Shown here: positions 38,104 through 48,260 of the stretch, in pieces
Layout: every line of letters starts with the position of its first letter
How positions within the stretch are numbered: position 1 is the stretch's first letter
NCBI GenBank assembly: GCA_027924645.1
Contig: BSBN01001198.1
Span: 372,001 to 436,000, forward strand
Length of the DNA stretch: 64,000 nucleotides
From: Cunninghamia lanceolata
Taxonomy: Eukaryota > Streptophyta > Pinopsida > Cupressales > Cupressaceae
Direction: 5' to 3'
Made by a program: the position numbers and the translations under genes
The notes under the pieces: model-generated
Told to the model about the DNA's origin: nothing
Database searches by the model: none
Seen by the model: the letters and a program-made list of their open reading frames with translations, nothing else

Positions 38104-38705
38104 TTTAGCCCTCACTTTAATGTATGTATAAACGTAAGGCTAATAAATGCATTAAAGTAAGGTCACAAACACAGCAAACACATCAAGCATGGAGAAGACA
38201 CTCCAATCACATAGAAAATAGTAACAGGCACGCAAAACACGGAGAAGATAGTTACAGTCATGCAGAACATGGAGAATATAGTCAATGCATAGAAGACACA
38301 TTAATGCATGGAAGATAGAAATGATATCTTTTCTTTTCTTTTTCTCATATATATGAAATGCAAATGCAAGTACTAGAAAGTAAACAAACCTCCCATAATA
38401 CAGGATGCACTCATTGCACAGGTCTTTGTATATATGGGGCAACACACATGCAAGACATGCAAAACCTCCCAAAATGCATACTGCATATGGGGCAATAGAC
38501 ATGCCAAAACACACACACTTGAAGACACGGAGAAAACACGACAGACAAGTGATGGTGTGTTCCCTATTTCTAGGCTCATCACCATCTCAGGCACATTATA
38601 GGCACACACCGATGATTGGGCTTCGCCGCAACAATCGTTGAAGACACGCTTAAGGGTTGAGTTAGTCACATAACCGCTCCCCGCCTCCGCAGAGGACTTT
38701 TGAAA

Positions 38706-38872
38706 ATGCAACCCCACCCACGTCACGGAGACGCCTTACAATGAAAAGGAAGCATGGCATACCACCCCACCCGCGTCACGGAGATGCCTTATAGTGAAAA
38801 GGAGGTATGAGCTCAAAAGTATACAACCCCACTCGCATCACAGAGACTCCTTACGGTGAAAAGGAGGTATAA
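38706..38872 (-). repeat. Three-unit minisatellite, about 55-60 bases per unit
   Basis: The phrase aaccccacc-cacgtcacggagacgcc-ttacaatgaaaaggaagcat occurs three times (near 38708, 38762 and 38823) with a few changes. It lies between the ORF and the 3' LTR of element A. The surrounding 38104-39866 has no credible frame; it also has loose repeats of catggagaagaca at 38190-38310. Confidence 0.85.
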
Positions 38873-39866
38873 GCAATAGATTTCAAGATAGATTGATTGA
38901 TTGCAAACAAACTCAGGATGTAGGAAGTACTCATCGCACTAGTCTGCACCTGAGGACAAGCACATTGCTAACATCTACAATAGACAGCTTACCTTATATG
39001 CCCCCACCTTAAGGTGGTTGATATCATGCATCAATATCAAGCATGTTAAGGTAGGAAGAAAACACACAAGGGAACATAGACTTCGCAAAGCCCATGCCCC
39101 ACGAAGGTGACATGTACTTCACAATTGCAAAATATTCCCACAAACACATCCCTGCAAGAAACATGTTAGTGTATACATAATCATGATAAATAATGCATAT
39201 GATTAACCACACAAAGAACCAAGATTATACTATGAATTTGGAGTTTGAGGATAACTATGGGGCTATATCATGAAGCTCTCTGAATTGAGTACCACCAAGG
39301 CCAGATTCAAAGACAAACAAAGGTGCATAGAGCAGCAGTATTGTTAAGGTTTGTAAATGCGATAGAAACATCATCAAATTTACTACGTGGAATGCACGAG
39401 TGCTTCCACTAGCCAAGCATCGAATAAGATATACAACCCCATCGTCATATTAGGAACTAAGTCCATTTTTTGATTGCTCTTGAAAGGGACACTAAGTCTG
39501 CATCAGTATAAATGTTTGTCGTCATTCGCCTGCTAGACAGAAACACTAAAGGAAGGGAAACAATAAATAAGAGAGGAGAAACAAGTGTCTTATGGACAGT
39601 CACATAGGAGAGTGCCCCAGTGTCACCAACCACGATGCTATGTCCGTAAGACACAACACACAACAATGAAATCAGAGAGAGAGGCAATATAGAAGAATGA
39701 TGATACAAATAGAAGGTCACAATAGAGGCGGTCTCCTGGTATCCCGGACCTTACGAGAGAATCCGAGGTCATCCCAGGAGGCCTAAACAACACATAACAC
39801 ATCACAGGGGAAGCACATCATGAGAGAGAGAAAGGGTTAGAGATACTTACATGTAGGGTCTTCATG

Positions 39867-40706
39867 CTAAGTCTTATCATCAAGTAAATCATCATCATCC
39901 TCCCACTCCCTAATGTTAGAGGAAGGTGGGATATAAGGTATCATAGCCCAATTCATGTCTTGCTCATCATGTTGTTTATTGTTAGGATCATGTTTGTTTG
40001 GTTTAATGTTACAATCAATGTTTTCTTGTTGAGAGGCAAGGTAAGCTCGTCGCCTTCTCTTCCTCCCTTTTGCAAGTTGACGTTGTTGTGCTTTACGACT
40101 TAGTTTTTGTAACATAGGGCTTTGCTTTGTTATGGACTTTTGTGTTGTAGAGGAGGAAGCACCAAGATCAAAGGTCCTTTGTCTAGGTGGAATGTTTTCT
40201 TGTTGAAGCTTACTATTGTACTTATTCTCTATCTTCTTAGTGATGTCCAAATGACTTGAGTATTCAAACAAAGGAGGGACATTAAAGGTCTTCTCTGCCT
40301 TAGTGAAATCCAAGGTGTGCAAACAATCTACTAAAGGAAGAAGTTTGGTGGGAGGATCCATAGAGGTAGGAATTTGATTATTGTTAAATGAATGCTTATT
40401 TTCTACCCATGGAATGTTCTTTGTTAAAGGGAGCTCTTCATTCACTAATGCTTCATCTTGGCCAGGGAGAGAACTGGAATTACTAAAGCTATCCCTAGTC
40501 TTCTCATTTGAGTATTCAGTTATAGGGGAAGTAGGATAACTTATGGGATCATCATCAGCCTTTTGCTTGCTACTCATGGAGAAGAACTTTGTTAAGCTTT
40601 CTAATATCGTAGGATGTTCACTCATGAGGGTTAAAAATTGGTCAAAATCAAGGTTTTTGATAAATGCATGCAAAGATACCATTGAAAAATGACATGAAGG
40701 TGCCAT
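39867..40706 (-). CDS. Element A ORF, 279 aa, unknown protein
   Basis: An intact frame from ATG 40706 to TGA. Residues 1-45 are hydrophobic and helical-looking (HAFIKNLDFDQFLTLMSEHP). Residues 46-200 are Ser/Pro/Thr/Asn-rich and look disordered. A strongly basic cluster (RKAQQRQLAKGRKRRRR, about 204-220) resembles a bipartite nuclear localisation or RNA-binding signal. The C-terminus is very acidic (WEDDDDLLDD). No zinc knuckle, protease or polymerase motif is present. It starts 1.43 kb after the primer site, in the place of gag. Basic-cluster-plus-disorder architecture would suit an RNA- or chromatin-binding protein, but this is inference. Intactness in an otherwise decayed host suggests recent activity or selection. 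Confidence 0.7.
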   Translation of the reverse strand: MAPSCHFSMVSLHAFIKNLDFDQFLTLMSEHPTILESLTKFFSMSSKQKADDDPISYPTSPITEYSNEKTRDSFSNSSSLPGQDEALVNEELPLTKNIPWVENKHSFNNNQIPTSMDPPTKLLPLVDCLHTLDFTKAEKTFNVPPLFEYSSHLDITKKIENKYNSKLQQENIPPRQRTFDLGASSSTTQKSITKQSPMLQKLSRKAQQRQLAKGRKRRRRAYLASQQENIDCNIKPNKHDPNNKQHDEQDMNWAMIPYIPPSSNIREWEDDDDLLDDKT

Positions 40707-40829
40707 TTCAATGTAAGATCAGTTTTTCAAAAGCCTCTTCTACTTTATGCAAAAGTCAAGTGCAAAACTATATGTAAAAATGACCTAGATGCTTGATTTT
40801 TGTACTTTTTCAATGCAAATGAATGAACC

Positions 40830-41450
40830 AAAAGGTGTTGTAAGGGTTCCAGTCAAGGGAAGCAAGTTATATGTTTTATGTTAGTCAAAAACAGCAAAAT
40901 TATCCTTCTCAACACAACCTTGATGAGATTTCAAGTTAATGCCAAGTCAAAATATAGAGAAAATATGTCAAAATAGGCACTTTTTTCACTAGAACTCAAT
41001 GCAAAAGAGCATAAAAAAGGGTGTTGTGAGGAAAATGGTGATCAACATAAAATTATATCATTAATAACAGCCACTTAATTCCAAAATATCCATCACAACA
41101 CACTTTTAGTGCCACTTAAGGCCCTAGTGAAAATATAGCAAAATATGCAATTTTTCACAGTTTTTCAATTCCAAGATCTAGAAAAAGAGGTGTTGTAATA
41201 AATTTTAGGAGGTGCAAAAAATAAAATCAATAATATCAGTCACCTCAATCCATAAAATTGATCACAACATGCTTGGAGTGCAAACTAGGTCAAACCCGAG
41301 GGAAAAAATAGTCCAAATGTGTAGTTTTTCACTGAATTTTCAATGCAAGAGCCCATTAAAAGGGTGTTGTGAAGATTTTTAGTAGGGGAAGAAAATTATT
41401 ACCCTAATAACAGATAAGTAGTGCAAAAATACTTTTCACAACAGGCTTAT
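40830..41450 (-). repeat. Leader repeats with paired TGTTGTGA / TCACAACA arms
   Basis: Four diverged units of about 170-186 bases each contain a left arm like GGGTGTTGTGA (near 40834, 41019, 41189, 41362) and, about 65-75 bases on, a complementary right arm (near 40910, 41093, 41262, 41435). In unit 2 the arms match in 14 of 15 positions (41015-41029 with 41093-41107). The units lie between the primer site and the ORF of element A. The rest of this leader, up to 42130, is AT-rich and non-coding. Confidence 0.75.
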
Positions 41451-42132
41451 GGTGCAAGTTTATAGAGTCGATAAGGCCAAATTTAGTGAAAATCAGTGTT
41501 TTTGAAGCCCTAGGTTTGAGATCTTCACACAAAACGCTATGTGAATGTTTTGAAGTCTGATTTATGATGGAAATTAAATACCTTTAGATCTTAAATGTTT
41601 TTCAATCTTGAACATGCAAAATGCCCATGCAAATTTAATGAAAATCCATCAAAATTGCTAGTTTTGTTGACATTCTCTATGCAAAAATGCAAATATTTTA
41701 AATCTAAATGCAAATTTACACTAAAATGCAAGACTATAGTCAAATGAAAATTTGAATGAGCCTCTAAAATTAGTAGAAAATTTTGAAAGAAGATTTTTCC
41801 TACTCACCCTAGATTTTGGAATTACTAGGTTATATGAAAATTGCCAAAATCTCTACAAAAGCCTAGCAAATTAATGATGAAAATGTAATGCAAATTTTTG
41901 AATTTTTGTGTTTTTCTATAGTTTATATCAGATCTTATGCAAAAATCATGAATTAGCAAAATTTAGAAAAAATTGATGCAATTTAGTAAGCCAAACAATG
42001 CAATTTTTTTGAACTTTTTCAATTTTTTTGAATTTTTTTCAATGCATTAAAGTGAAAGACTATATGAATGAATGAAATCAATCCCAATCTAAAAACACAC
42101 ACTCAGCAAGTTGCAATTTAAGTCCAAAAAAA

Positions 42133-42143
42133 TGGGTTCACCA
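42133..42143 (-). promoter_or_regulatory. Element A primer-binding site
   Basis: Three bases after the 5' LTR, the minus strand reads TGGTGAACCCA and then a T run. The 11 bases are identical to the start of the Tat primer site at 30954. Confidence 0.8.
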
Positions 42144-42146
42144 AAA

Positions 42147-43401
42147 TGTTTTTGTGGAAAATTAGATTTGTTAATGTTTAGTGTTTTGATGTTTAAATCA
42201 TCCTCTCCACTTTACATTCAAGGACCTAGGGTCGAGTGGCGAGCACTATCATACCCTAGATCTCTATGAGATGTAGGGAAACTTGGATTAGGGAATTAAT
42301 TATCAATTTCTCTTCTCTTATGCTCAATTGACCATTAAAACCCTAATTATGCAAATATGACAATAAATTAACGAATAACAGAAAATGTTCTTGCAGACGG
42401 AAGTAAAATAGCAAATCACAGAATACCTATTTTCAGGGTTCCGAGGCAAAACAGTCGAGGACATTGGAACAAGTGCCCAAGTCCAAGGTACTAGTTTCTT
42501 TGCGGGATCCTGACCTCCTTCCGACACTGATCAACCCTATAACTTTTGTTTCTGGGAACTCAGTTGCGGAGGACACTAGAGCGAGCACCCAAGTCCTGGA
42601 AATGCTCTAGTGTCCTGCTTCTCTTCAGATCCTGAATCCTTGATGCCTGCCAATCCTTCCTGCAACTTCACTTCTCCCAAATACGACACCTGTAACCTAC
42701 AATCACAAGACTTAGTTTGGGGGTTGTGGTGTTTAGAGGCTTGCCTCAGTCAAGCCCCAAAGGACACTTAAGTCTCCAAACACCGTTGTTAGATAAAGAG
42801 TGCATGCCCTTGTGAGGCAGAGGCAAAAACCAAAGGAATTGATAATGAAAACATAATATAATGTCACCTTGTAGTGAAGATATCATGGGAGGAAGGTGCT
42901 CTTCATTCCATGATGAAATGGATGCTCAAATCTACAAACAAACACATAAACCACACAAGTTTGCTCTTGCAACACAATGAAATCCTTGAATCACCTTGAG
43001 AACACAATAGCTTGCTAGTAATCATCTAATAATGCTCTAGTTTTCAAATGAATGTCTAATCATGCTTTTTTATGCAACTACAAACACTCCCGCCAAGAAT
43101 TCATAAATTCAAATGTACCATGTCGACAAAGGACCCAAATAACGGACATAAACTAACACCCAGAAATTGGGGCTGCCCCAAAATAGGGCAGGACTAGGGC
43201 GCGGGTGCCCAAGTCCTCCCCCCCTATTTTGGGCAGGGTACAACTCAAGGGGTCCTCCTAGGTCCCATTTGTCATGTTACCTAGGGCTCATTCCATCGGG
43301 ATGCCAAATTATGAACTAATATGTCCTAAATGCATGACAAAGACCCAGGAGCTAAACCTTATGAGGGAAAAGCCCCCAAGGGGACATTTTTTGATGTTAC
43401 A
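42147..43401 (-). repeat. Element A 5' LTR
   Basis: Minus strand TGTAACATCAAAAAATG to CACAAAAACA. It differs from its partner by only a few per cent by eye, so insertion of element A was recent relative to the decay of the Tat genes around it. ORFs inside are incidental. Confidence 0.88.
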
Positions 43402-43406
43402 CGTCC

Positions 43407-43850
43407 CAACCACACTGATCCTCTACACCTCAAAGTCTTCATAAATAAGCATAAAATCTGACAAGTCATGGTAGACGGTGGAGCAGGATTGAACATCTAC
43501 CCTTTAAAATTGGTAATAACACTGGTCTCCTTTGAGGCTTGTGTGGATCCAACCAAAAGAATCATCATCAAGGCATATGACGATGTTGAACGCTCCTCCA
43601 AGGGGGTCATCACCCTACCCATAAGGGTTGGACCCGCCACACAGGACACTGTATTCCATGTCTTGGATACATTGAGCTACCATACAACCTCATCCTTGGC
43701 CGACCATGGATCCACAACTTGAAGGTCATCCCTTCCACCTACCATCAATGCATAAAATTCCCCTATAACGGGATGGAAATCACCATCCGAGGTGATCTCG
43801 ATGCCTTTCAATACTGCAGCCCCCTAAGAGAATTACCCCAACACTAGGTG
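43407..43850 (+). pseudogene. Tat aspartic protease region
   Basis: After the element A target site the frame resumes (HTDPLHLKVFINKHKI), then VMVDGGAGLNIYPLKLV at 43465-43515. This is the retropepsin active-site region, with DGGAG where D-[ST]-G is canonical. [20 protein letters not shown] and, in a shifted frame, [15 protein letters not shown] and [20 protein letters not shown] follow. It would release gag and pol products. One frameshift lies near 43680. Confidence 0.85.
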
Positions 43851-45040
43851 CCTGTAAATAGGGGAATCTCACCATTCACTTCATCTAATTATGTCGACCC
43901 ATCCGCATTATCCAAATCCCCTACCACTTTCACTCCACTGATCAACCCCAAAATTCAAATCCAAGACAAAGGATGTGGTGAGTGAAAGATGGAAAGGTCA
44001 TACTGTATTGGAAAGGTGTCTGCATCATGTAAGTCTCAAGGAAATCCCAGCCCTATTCTGCCGAAGCAAACTCTCTTAGCTAGTCCCACCACATTCACAA
44101 ACTGGGGCAAACTCAATAAAGAAGACATTATTGAGGACATATCCACATGGCTTTATAAGGAGAAGAAGAAGAGGTTGAACATATCAAATTGCCCGTAGAA
44201 CAATATGGTAAGGGATATGAATTTGTCAAAAAATAAGGATATGATGGGCATAGTGGACTTGGACCCAATGGGAATGGACGCACCGAGCCTCTTCAGCCAA
44301 CGATGCGGCCACACAACAAAGGGTTGGGATATACCTCACAAAGAGACAGGGCTCCACATACCAAGTTACTTCTAAGAGGGGAGGCGAGTACTTCTAGAGA
44401 AGTCAAGACATCAAGGGATCCACCTGAACTTGAGCCCAAACCATCCACAACTGATTTACCTACATCATCCACATTCGACTCACCTGAATCATCCACACTT
44501 GACCTCCCTGAAGGTGCCGCTTGGATTAGTATCTTTTGGGATCCTAATAACACTTCTATTTGCACCCTAACTCCCATGACCATAAGTTACCTAAACATCG
44601 ATGATGGCTTACCTTTAGTCCATCCTGAACTAATCAACTGGGACCAACAAGATCCGCCTAGCTTAGATTTATTCAAGAATGACAAAGCAATAGTTGAGTT
44701 CATGGGACTTCGTGAAGGTTTACCTATTGGGGATCATAAAGTTGGCTACATCATGGACTTGGACGACTCTGCATACTTCTCCACCCTCTAGTTGCAAAAG
44801 TGAAAATAAAAAAGAAAAAAATATGTCTCTGGGTGAAAACTGAAAGGCGCCCGTAGATCACTCAAAAGTAAAAATAAAGGACGTATTCGAGGGTGACAAA
44901 ACCTCCCTAAGGTGGCCAAGGATGGAGGGTTGGAAGTGTTGCCTATCATGTAGGAAAAATCGCCACTGTTAGTAGAAACAACTGTTACAACCAACCTCAG
45001 CACCGAAGAAGCGCCCAAGATTATTCACTTTGCTGAGTCA
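43851..45040 (+). pseudogene. Tat protease-RT linker
   Basis: Open pieces at 43989-44198 and 44303-44791 (starting MRPHNKGLGY, a Ser/Thr/Pro-rich middle, then FWDPNNTSICTLTPMTISYL and VGYIMDLDDSAYFSTL) are the variable linker between protease and RT in Tat pol. No catalytic motif is expected here. Stops and a shift separate the pieces; 44303 is in phase with the RT frame. Confidence 0.65.
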
Positions 45041-45715
45041 CTCACAGAAAAGGAAAAGTTTGAATTTAGAGATTTCTTCTTGAAACAACAAGTCAACTTC
45101 ACCTAGTCGTATGCTGATATGTCTGGGCTCGATCCATAGTTTGTCTTACATCACCTACCACTGCTACCAAATGCCAAATCAGTCAAGCAAAAACTACGAA
45201 AGATGCACCCATAGGTCGCATTACTAGTGAAAGCAGAACTAAAGAAGCTCCTTGATGTGAGCTTCATCAGGCCAATAGATTATCTAGAATGGGTATCTAA
45301 TCTTGTACCAGTCATGAAACCTAATGGTCAGATCAGAATATGTGAGGACTTCTGCGACTTGAACAAGGCATGTCCGAAAGATGATTTTCCCTTACCAAAA
45401 ATAGACATCATAGTCAACTTGACAACCGGATTTGAAATGCTCTCATTAATGGATGGCTTCTTAGGATATAATCAGATACGGATAGCACCAGAGGATCAGC
45501 ATAAAATAACTTTCACATGTCCTTGGGGCACATACTGTTGGATCCGTATGCCCTTCGGTCTCAAAAATGCAAGTGCTACATACCAGAGGGCCATGACAAC
45601 TATATTTCACGACTATATGCATACATGTATGGAAGGTTATGTTGACAACCTGCTGGCCAAATCAGTCACCAAAAACACTCATCTGGATGTGTTGGATAAA
45701 ATCTTCAAATGACCG
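45041..45715 (+). pseudogene. Tat reverse transcriptase, catalytic motif lost
   Basis: Typical gypsy RT landmarks: LKKLLDVSFIRPIDYLEWVS, RICEDFCDLNKACPKDDFPL, LSLMDGFLGYNQIRIAPEDQ, WIRMPFGLKNASATYQRAM. The catalytic YVDD box is YVDN (45638-45649): one of its two essential aspartates is changed, GAC to AAC or similar. Stops lie upstream of 45227 and at the TGA ending IFK (45712). The domain would copy the element RNA into DNA; this copy cannot. Confidence 0.92.
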
Positions 45716-45769
45716 GAAGAATACAAAGTTATATTAAATCCCAAGAAATTTGTGTTTGGCGTTACATGA

Positions 45770-46480
45770 GGCAAACTGTTGGGTTACATTGTTTCACACT
45801 GAGGTATAGAAGTTGACCCCGCTAAAGTGAAAGCAATAATAGAAATGCCTCTGCCCACTACCCTAAAACAATTACGCAGCTTACAAGGAAAGTTGCAATC
45901 CATCCAAAGGTTTATTGCACAACTCGCAGATAAATGTCAACCTTACCAACACTTACTCCGTAAAGGGGTACCCTTTGTGTGGACAGAACAATGCCAAGAA
46001 GCCTTTCAAAAGATCAAAGACTATTTGTTGTCACCACCAGTCCTCAGGCAGCCAATACCAGGAAAGCCCCTCTTATTGTATATATCAACCACCAATTCAG
46101 CACTAGGGGCATTATTGGTACAGAATGATGAAGAAGGAAAGGAAATGGCGATCTATTACATCAACCAAATCTTAGTGGGATACGAGATAAACTACAGTCC
46201 TATTGAACGCACCTGCCTTGCCATAGATTTTGTTGCCCAAAAGTTGCAACATTACATGTTGAATCATAAGATAAAGTCAGTTGCTAAGATTGACCCACTA
46301 AAGTACTTACTCAATAAAGCAGCTCTGATAGGATGACTGGCCAAATGGGTTATGGAATCGAGTGAATTTGATATAGAATATGTCGACCGAAAAGAAATCA
46401 AAGGACAAGTGATCACTGACCAACTCATAGAAGCACCTACACCAGTAGATCATCTGACAGTTATCAATTTCCCTGATGAA
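45770..46480 (+). pseudogene. Tat RT thumb and first RNase H
   Basis: Starting after GKLLGYIVS, the connection reads MPLPTTLKQLRSLQGKLQS and FIAQLADKCQPYQHLLRKGV. The RVT_17/RNase H-like part follows (PGKPLLLYISTTNSALGALL, ERTCLAIDFVAQKLQHYML), then DPLKYLLNKAALIG, a TGA, and LAKWVMESSEFDIEYV. In phase with the RT frame. This is the usual gypsy RNase H, degenerate in catalytic residues (YISTT where D is expected), as is common in Tat elements with two RNase H domains. Confidence 0.85.
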
Positions 46481-46489
46481 GCAATATTC

Positions 46490-46905
46490 ACAATAGATGT
46501 ACCCAAAATCTAGACATTATTCTTCGATGGCTCATGTACAAATCACAGTTCAGGTGCGGGTATTCTATTTATTACCCCTCAAGGTGATGCCATCCCCAAG
46601 GCATTTCAAATTGCTTTTCCTTGCATGAATAACATAACAGAGTATGAAGCATTACACATAGGACTTCGAACGGCTGTCAGATGGAAAATCAAAACATTGC
46701 AAGTGTTTGGCAACTCACAATTAGTCATCAAACAAGTCAATAATGAGTACAGCACCAAAGATGAAAAGCTTATACCATATAAAAGAATGGTGGATAGCTT
46801 CAGGCTCTACTTGAACACAGTGCTCTTTGATCAGATTCCTAAGGTCTAGAATTGAGCAACTGATGCAATGGCACCCATTGGATCTCTCTTAGATATCCCA
46901 AGTAA
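46490..46905 (+). pseudogene. Tat second (archaeal-type) RNase H
   Basis: The frame reads LFFDGSCTNHSSGAGILFIT, then NNITEYEALHIGLRTAVRWK, VFGNSQLVIKQVNNEYSTKD and a decayed NxATDAMA (ATDAMAPIGSLLDIPSN). The DGS, E (TEYEA), D-site and D (ATDAM) positions correspond to an archaeal/plant-type RNase H acquired by the Tat lineage. The D of the third site reads GNSQ where GDSQ is expected, so one catalytic Asp is lost. A TAG precedes the domain and another follows PKV. This domain is the main reason for the Tat assignment. Confidence 0.88.
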
Positions 46906-47149
46906 TGTAACTCAATTCAAATTCTTGGTGGACCAACTATTGGTCCCTACCTTCGATATCCCAGAATCTGACTTAGTTTGTGAAATTGTTGGTCCCACGT
47001 CCCCTTGGTGCCATGACATTTACACTTACATGATAACACCCTACCCACCGACCTCTCATCCAACCAACACAAATCCTTCATCTACCAAGCTTCCAAATAC
47101 ACCATCATCGGTGATACCCTTTATCGCCGCAGCTTTGATAATACCCTCC

Positions 47150-48260
47150 TGAGATGTCTCGACACTAAAGAAGCACAAACAACCCTACGAGAAGTACACG
47201 AGGGTATATGTGGAGCCCACTTGAGTGGTCCTACCCTTGTAAAGAAGATCATACGAGATGACTATTACTGGCCTACCATAGAAAAGGATGCCTATCATTT
47301 TGCAAAGAAGTGCAGATAGTGCCAGATACATGGGGATCTTGTGCATACACCAACTTAGGACCTACAACCACTTACATCTCTGTGGCCTTTCTCTCAATGG
47401 GGACTCGACCTCGTGGGTAAAATCCACCCTACCTCTACAAATGGCCATAAATTCATTCTCACAACCACTAAATATTTCACAAAATGGATTGAAGCCATTC
47501 CTATGACATACATTACTAGCAAACAAATCGCCAAGTTTATCCTCAACTACATCATATGCTGGTATGGTGTCCCACAATCCATCATAACGGACAATGTTCA
47601 CCCTTTCAAAAACTAGGATGTCCGTGAGCTTTGTGAAAAACTCCACATCCAACACCACTTCGCCACTCCATACTACCCCCAAGGCAATGGTCAAGCAAAG
47701 ACATCAAATAAAACCATCATAAAAATACTCAAAAAAACTGTCGATGATGTTGGCCGTGACTGGCATATCCAACTTAACCCCACCCTTTGGGCTTATCGCA
47801 CCAACATGCGCATGCCCATCAGAGCTACCCCATATTCCTTGGTTTACGAATCAGAAGCTATCTTGCCCATAGAAGTTGAGTTACCCTCCTTGAGAGTGTC
47901 ACTACAGTAGTTGGTCGATGATGAACAACATAGAGCATCCCAACTACAGGAATTGGAGTTGTTAGATGAAAGGAGACAAAATGCCTTAACCCATTTATAG
48001 GCATATCAGAATCATCTCCGTCGTAGCTACAACAAAAGGGTTCGAGTCTGAGATTTCAACATTGGAGACCTAGTTTTAAAAGAAAACCCTAAAAATAAGA
48101 TTGAATGAGAAAAGCCAAGAAAATTTGAACCAAATTAGCTAGGGCCTTATGTCATCACTGTAGCCTATGGGTCGGGTGCATATTAGCTTGCCACTCCTGA
48201 AGGTGAGCCTTTACCAGAACCCATCAACAACATGCACCTTCAGCGGTATTATACTTTAAA
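47150..48260 (+). pseudogene. Tat integrase, catalytic Glu lost
   Basis: The zinc-binding part is visible (VHEGICGAHLSGPTLVKKII, YYWPTIEKDAYHFAKKC, with a stop inside the Cys pair near 47318). The catalytic core gives WGLDLVGKIHPTSTNGHKFI and SIITDNVHPFKN. It continues YYPQGNGQAKTSNKTIIKIL, in which the conserved Glu of the DDE triad is Lys (AAG, 47698-47700). C-terminal pieces include GDLVLKENPKNKIE and MHLQRYY. At least six stops are present. The domain would insert the cDNA; it is inactive here. Confidence 0.92.

Larger units (their letters stand above)
36850..43401 (-). mobile_element. Element A: nested non-autonomous LTR retrotransposon, 6.55 kb
   Basis: Two direct LTRs (36850-38103 and 42147-43401; 1254 and 1255 bp, very similar) are bounded by the perfect target duplication CGTCC (36845-36849 and 43402-43406). 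The primer site next to the right LTR shows the element reads right to left. The interior of 4.04 kb has one intact ORF (40706 to 39867) and otherwise repeats; no protease, RT, RNase H or integrase is present, so it depends on enzymes from elsewhere. It sits exactly inside the gag-protease frame of the Tat element, whose reading resumes after 43406. Confidence 0.92.

Noticed and set aside
38152..38726. Cys-rich minus-strand frames of about 120 codons in element A
   Set aside because: They lie over repetitive GCAT/ACAC-rich sequence, overlap each other in different frames and have no motif.
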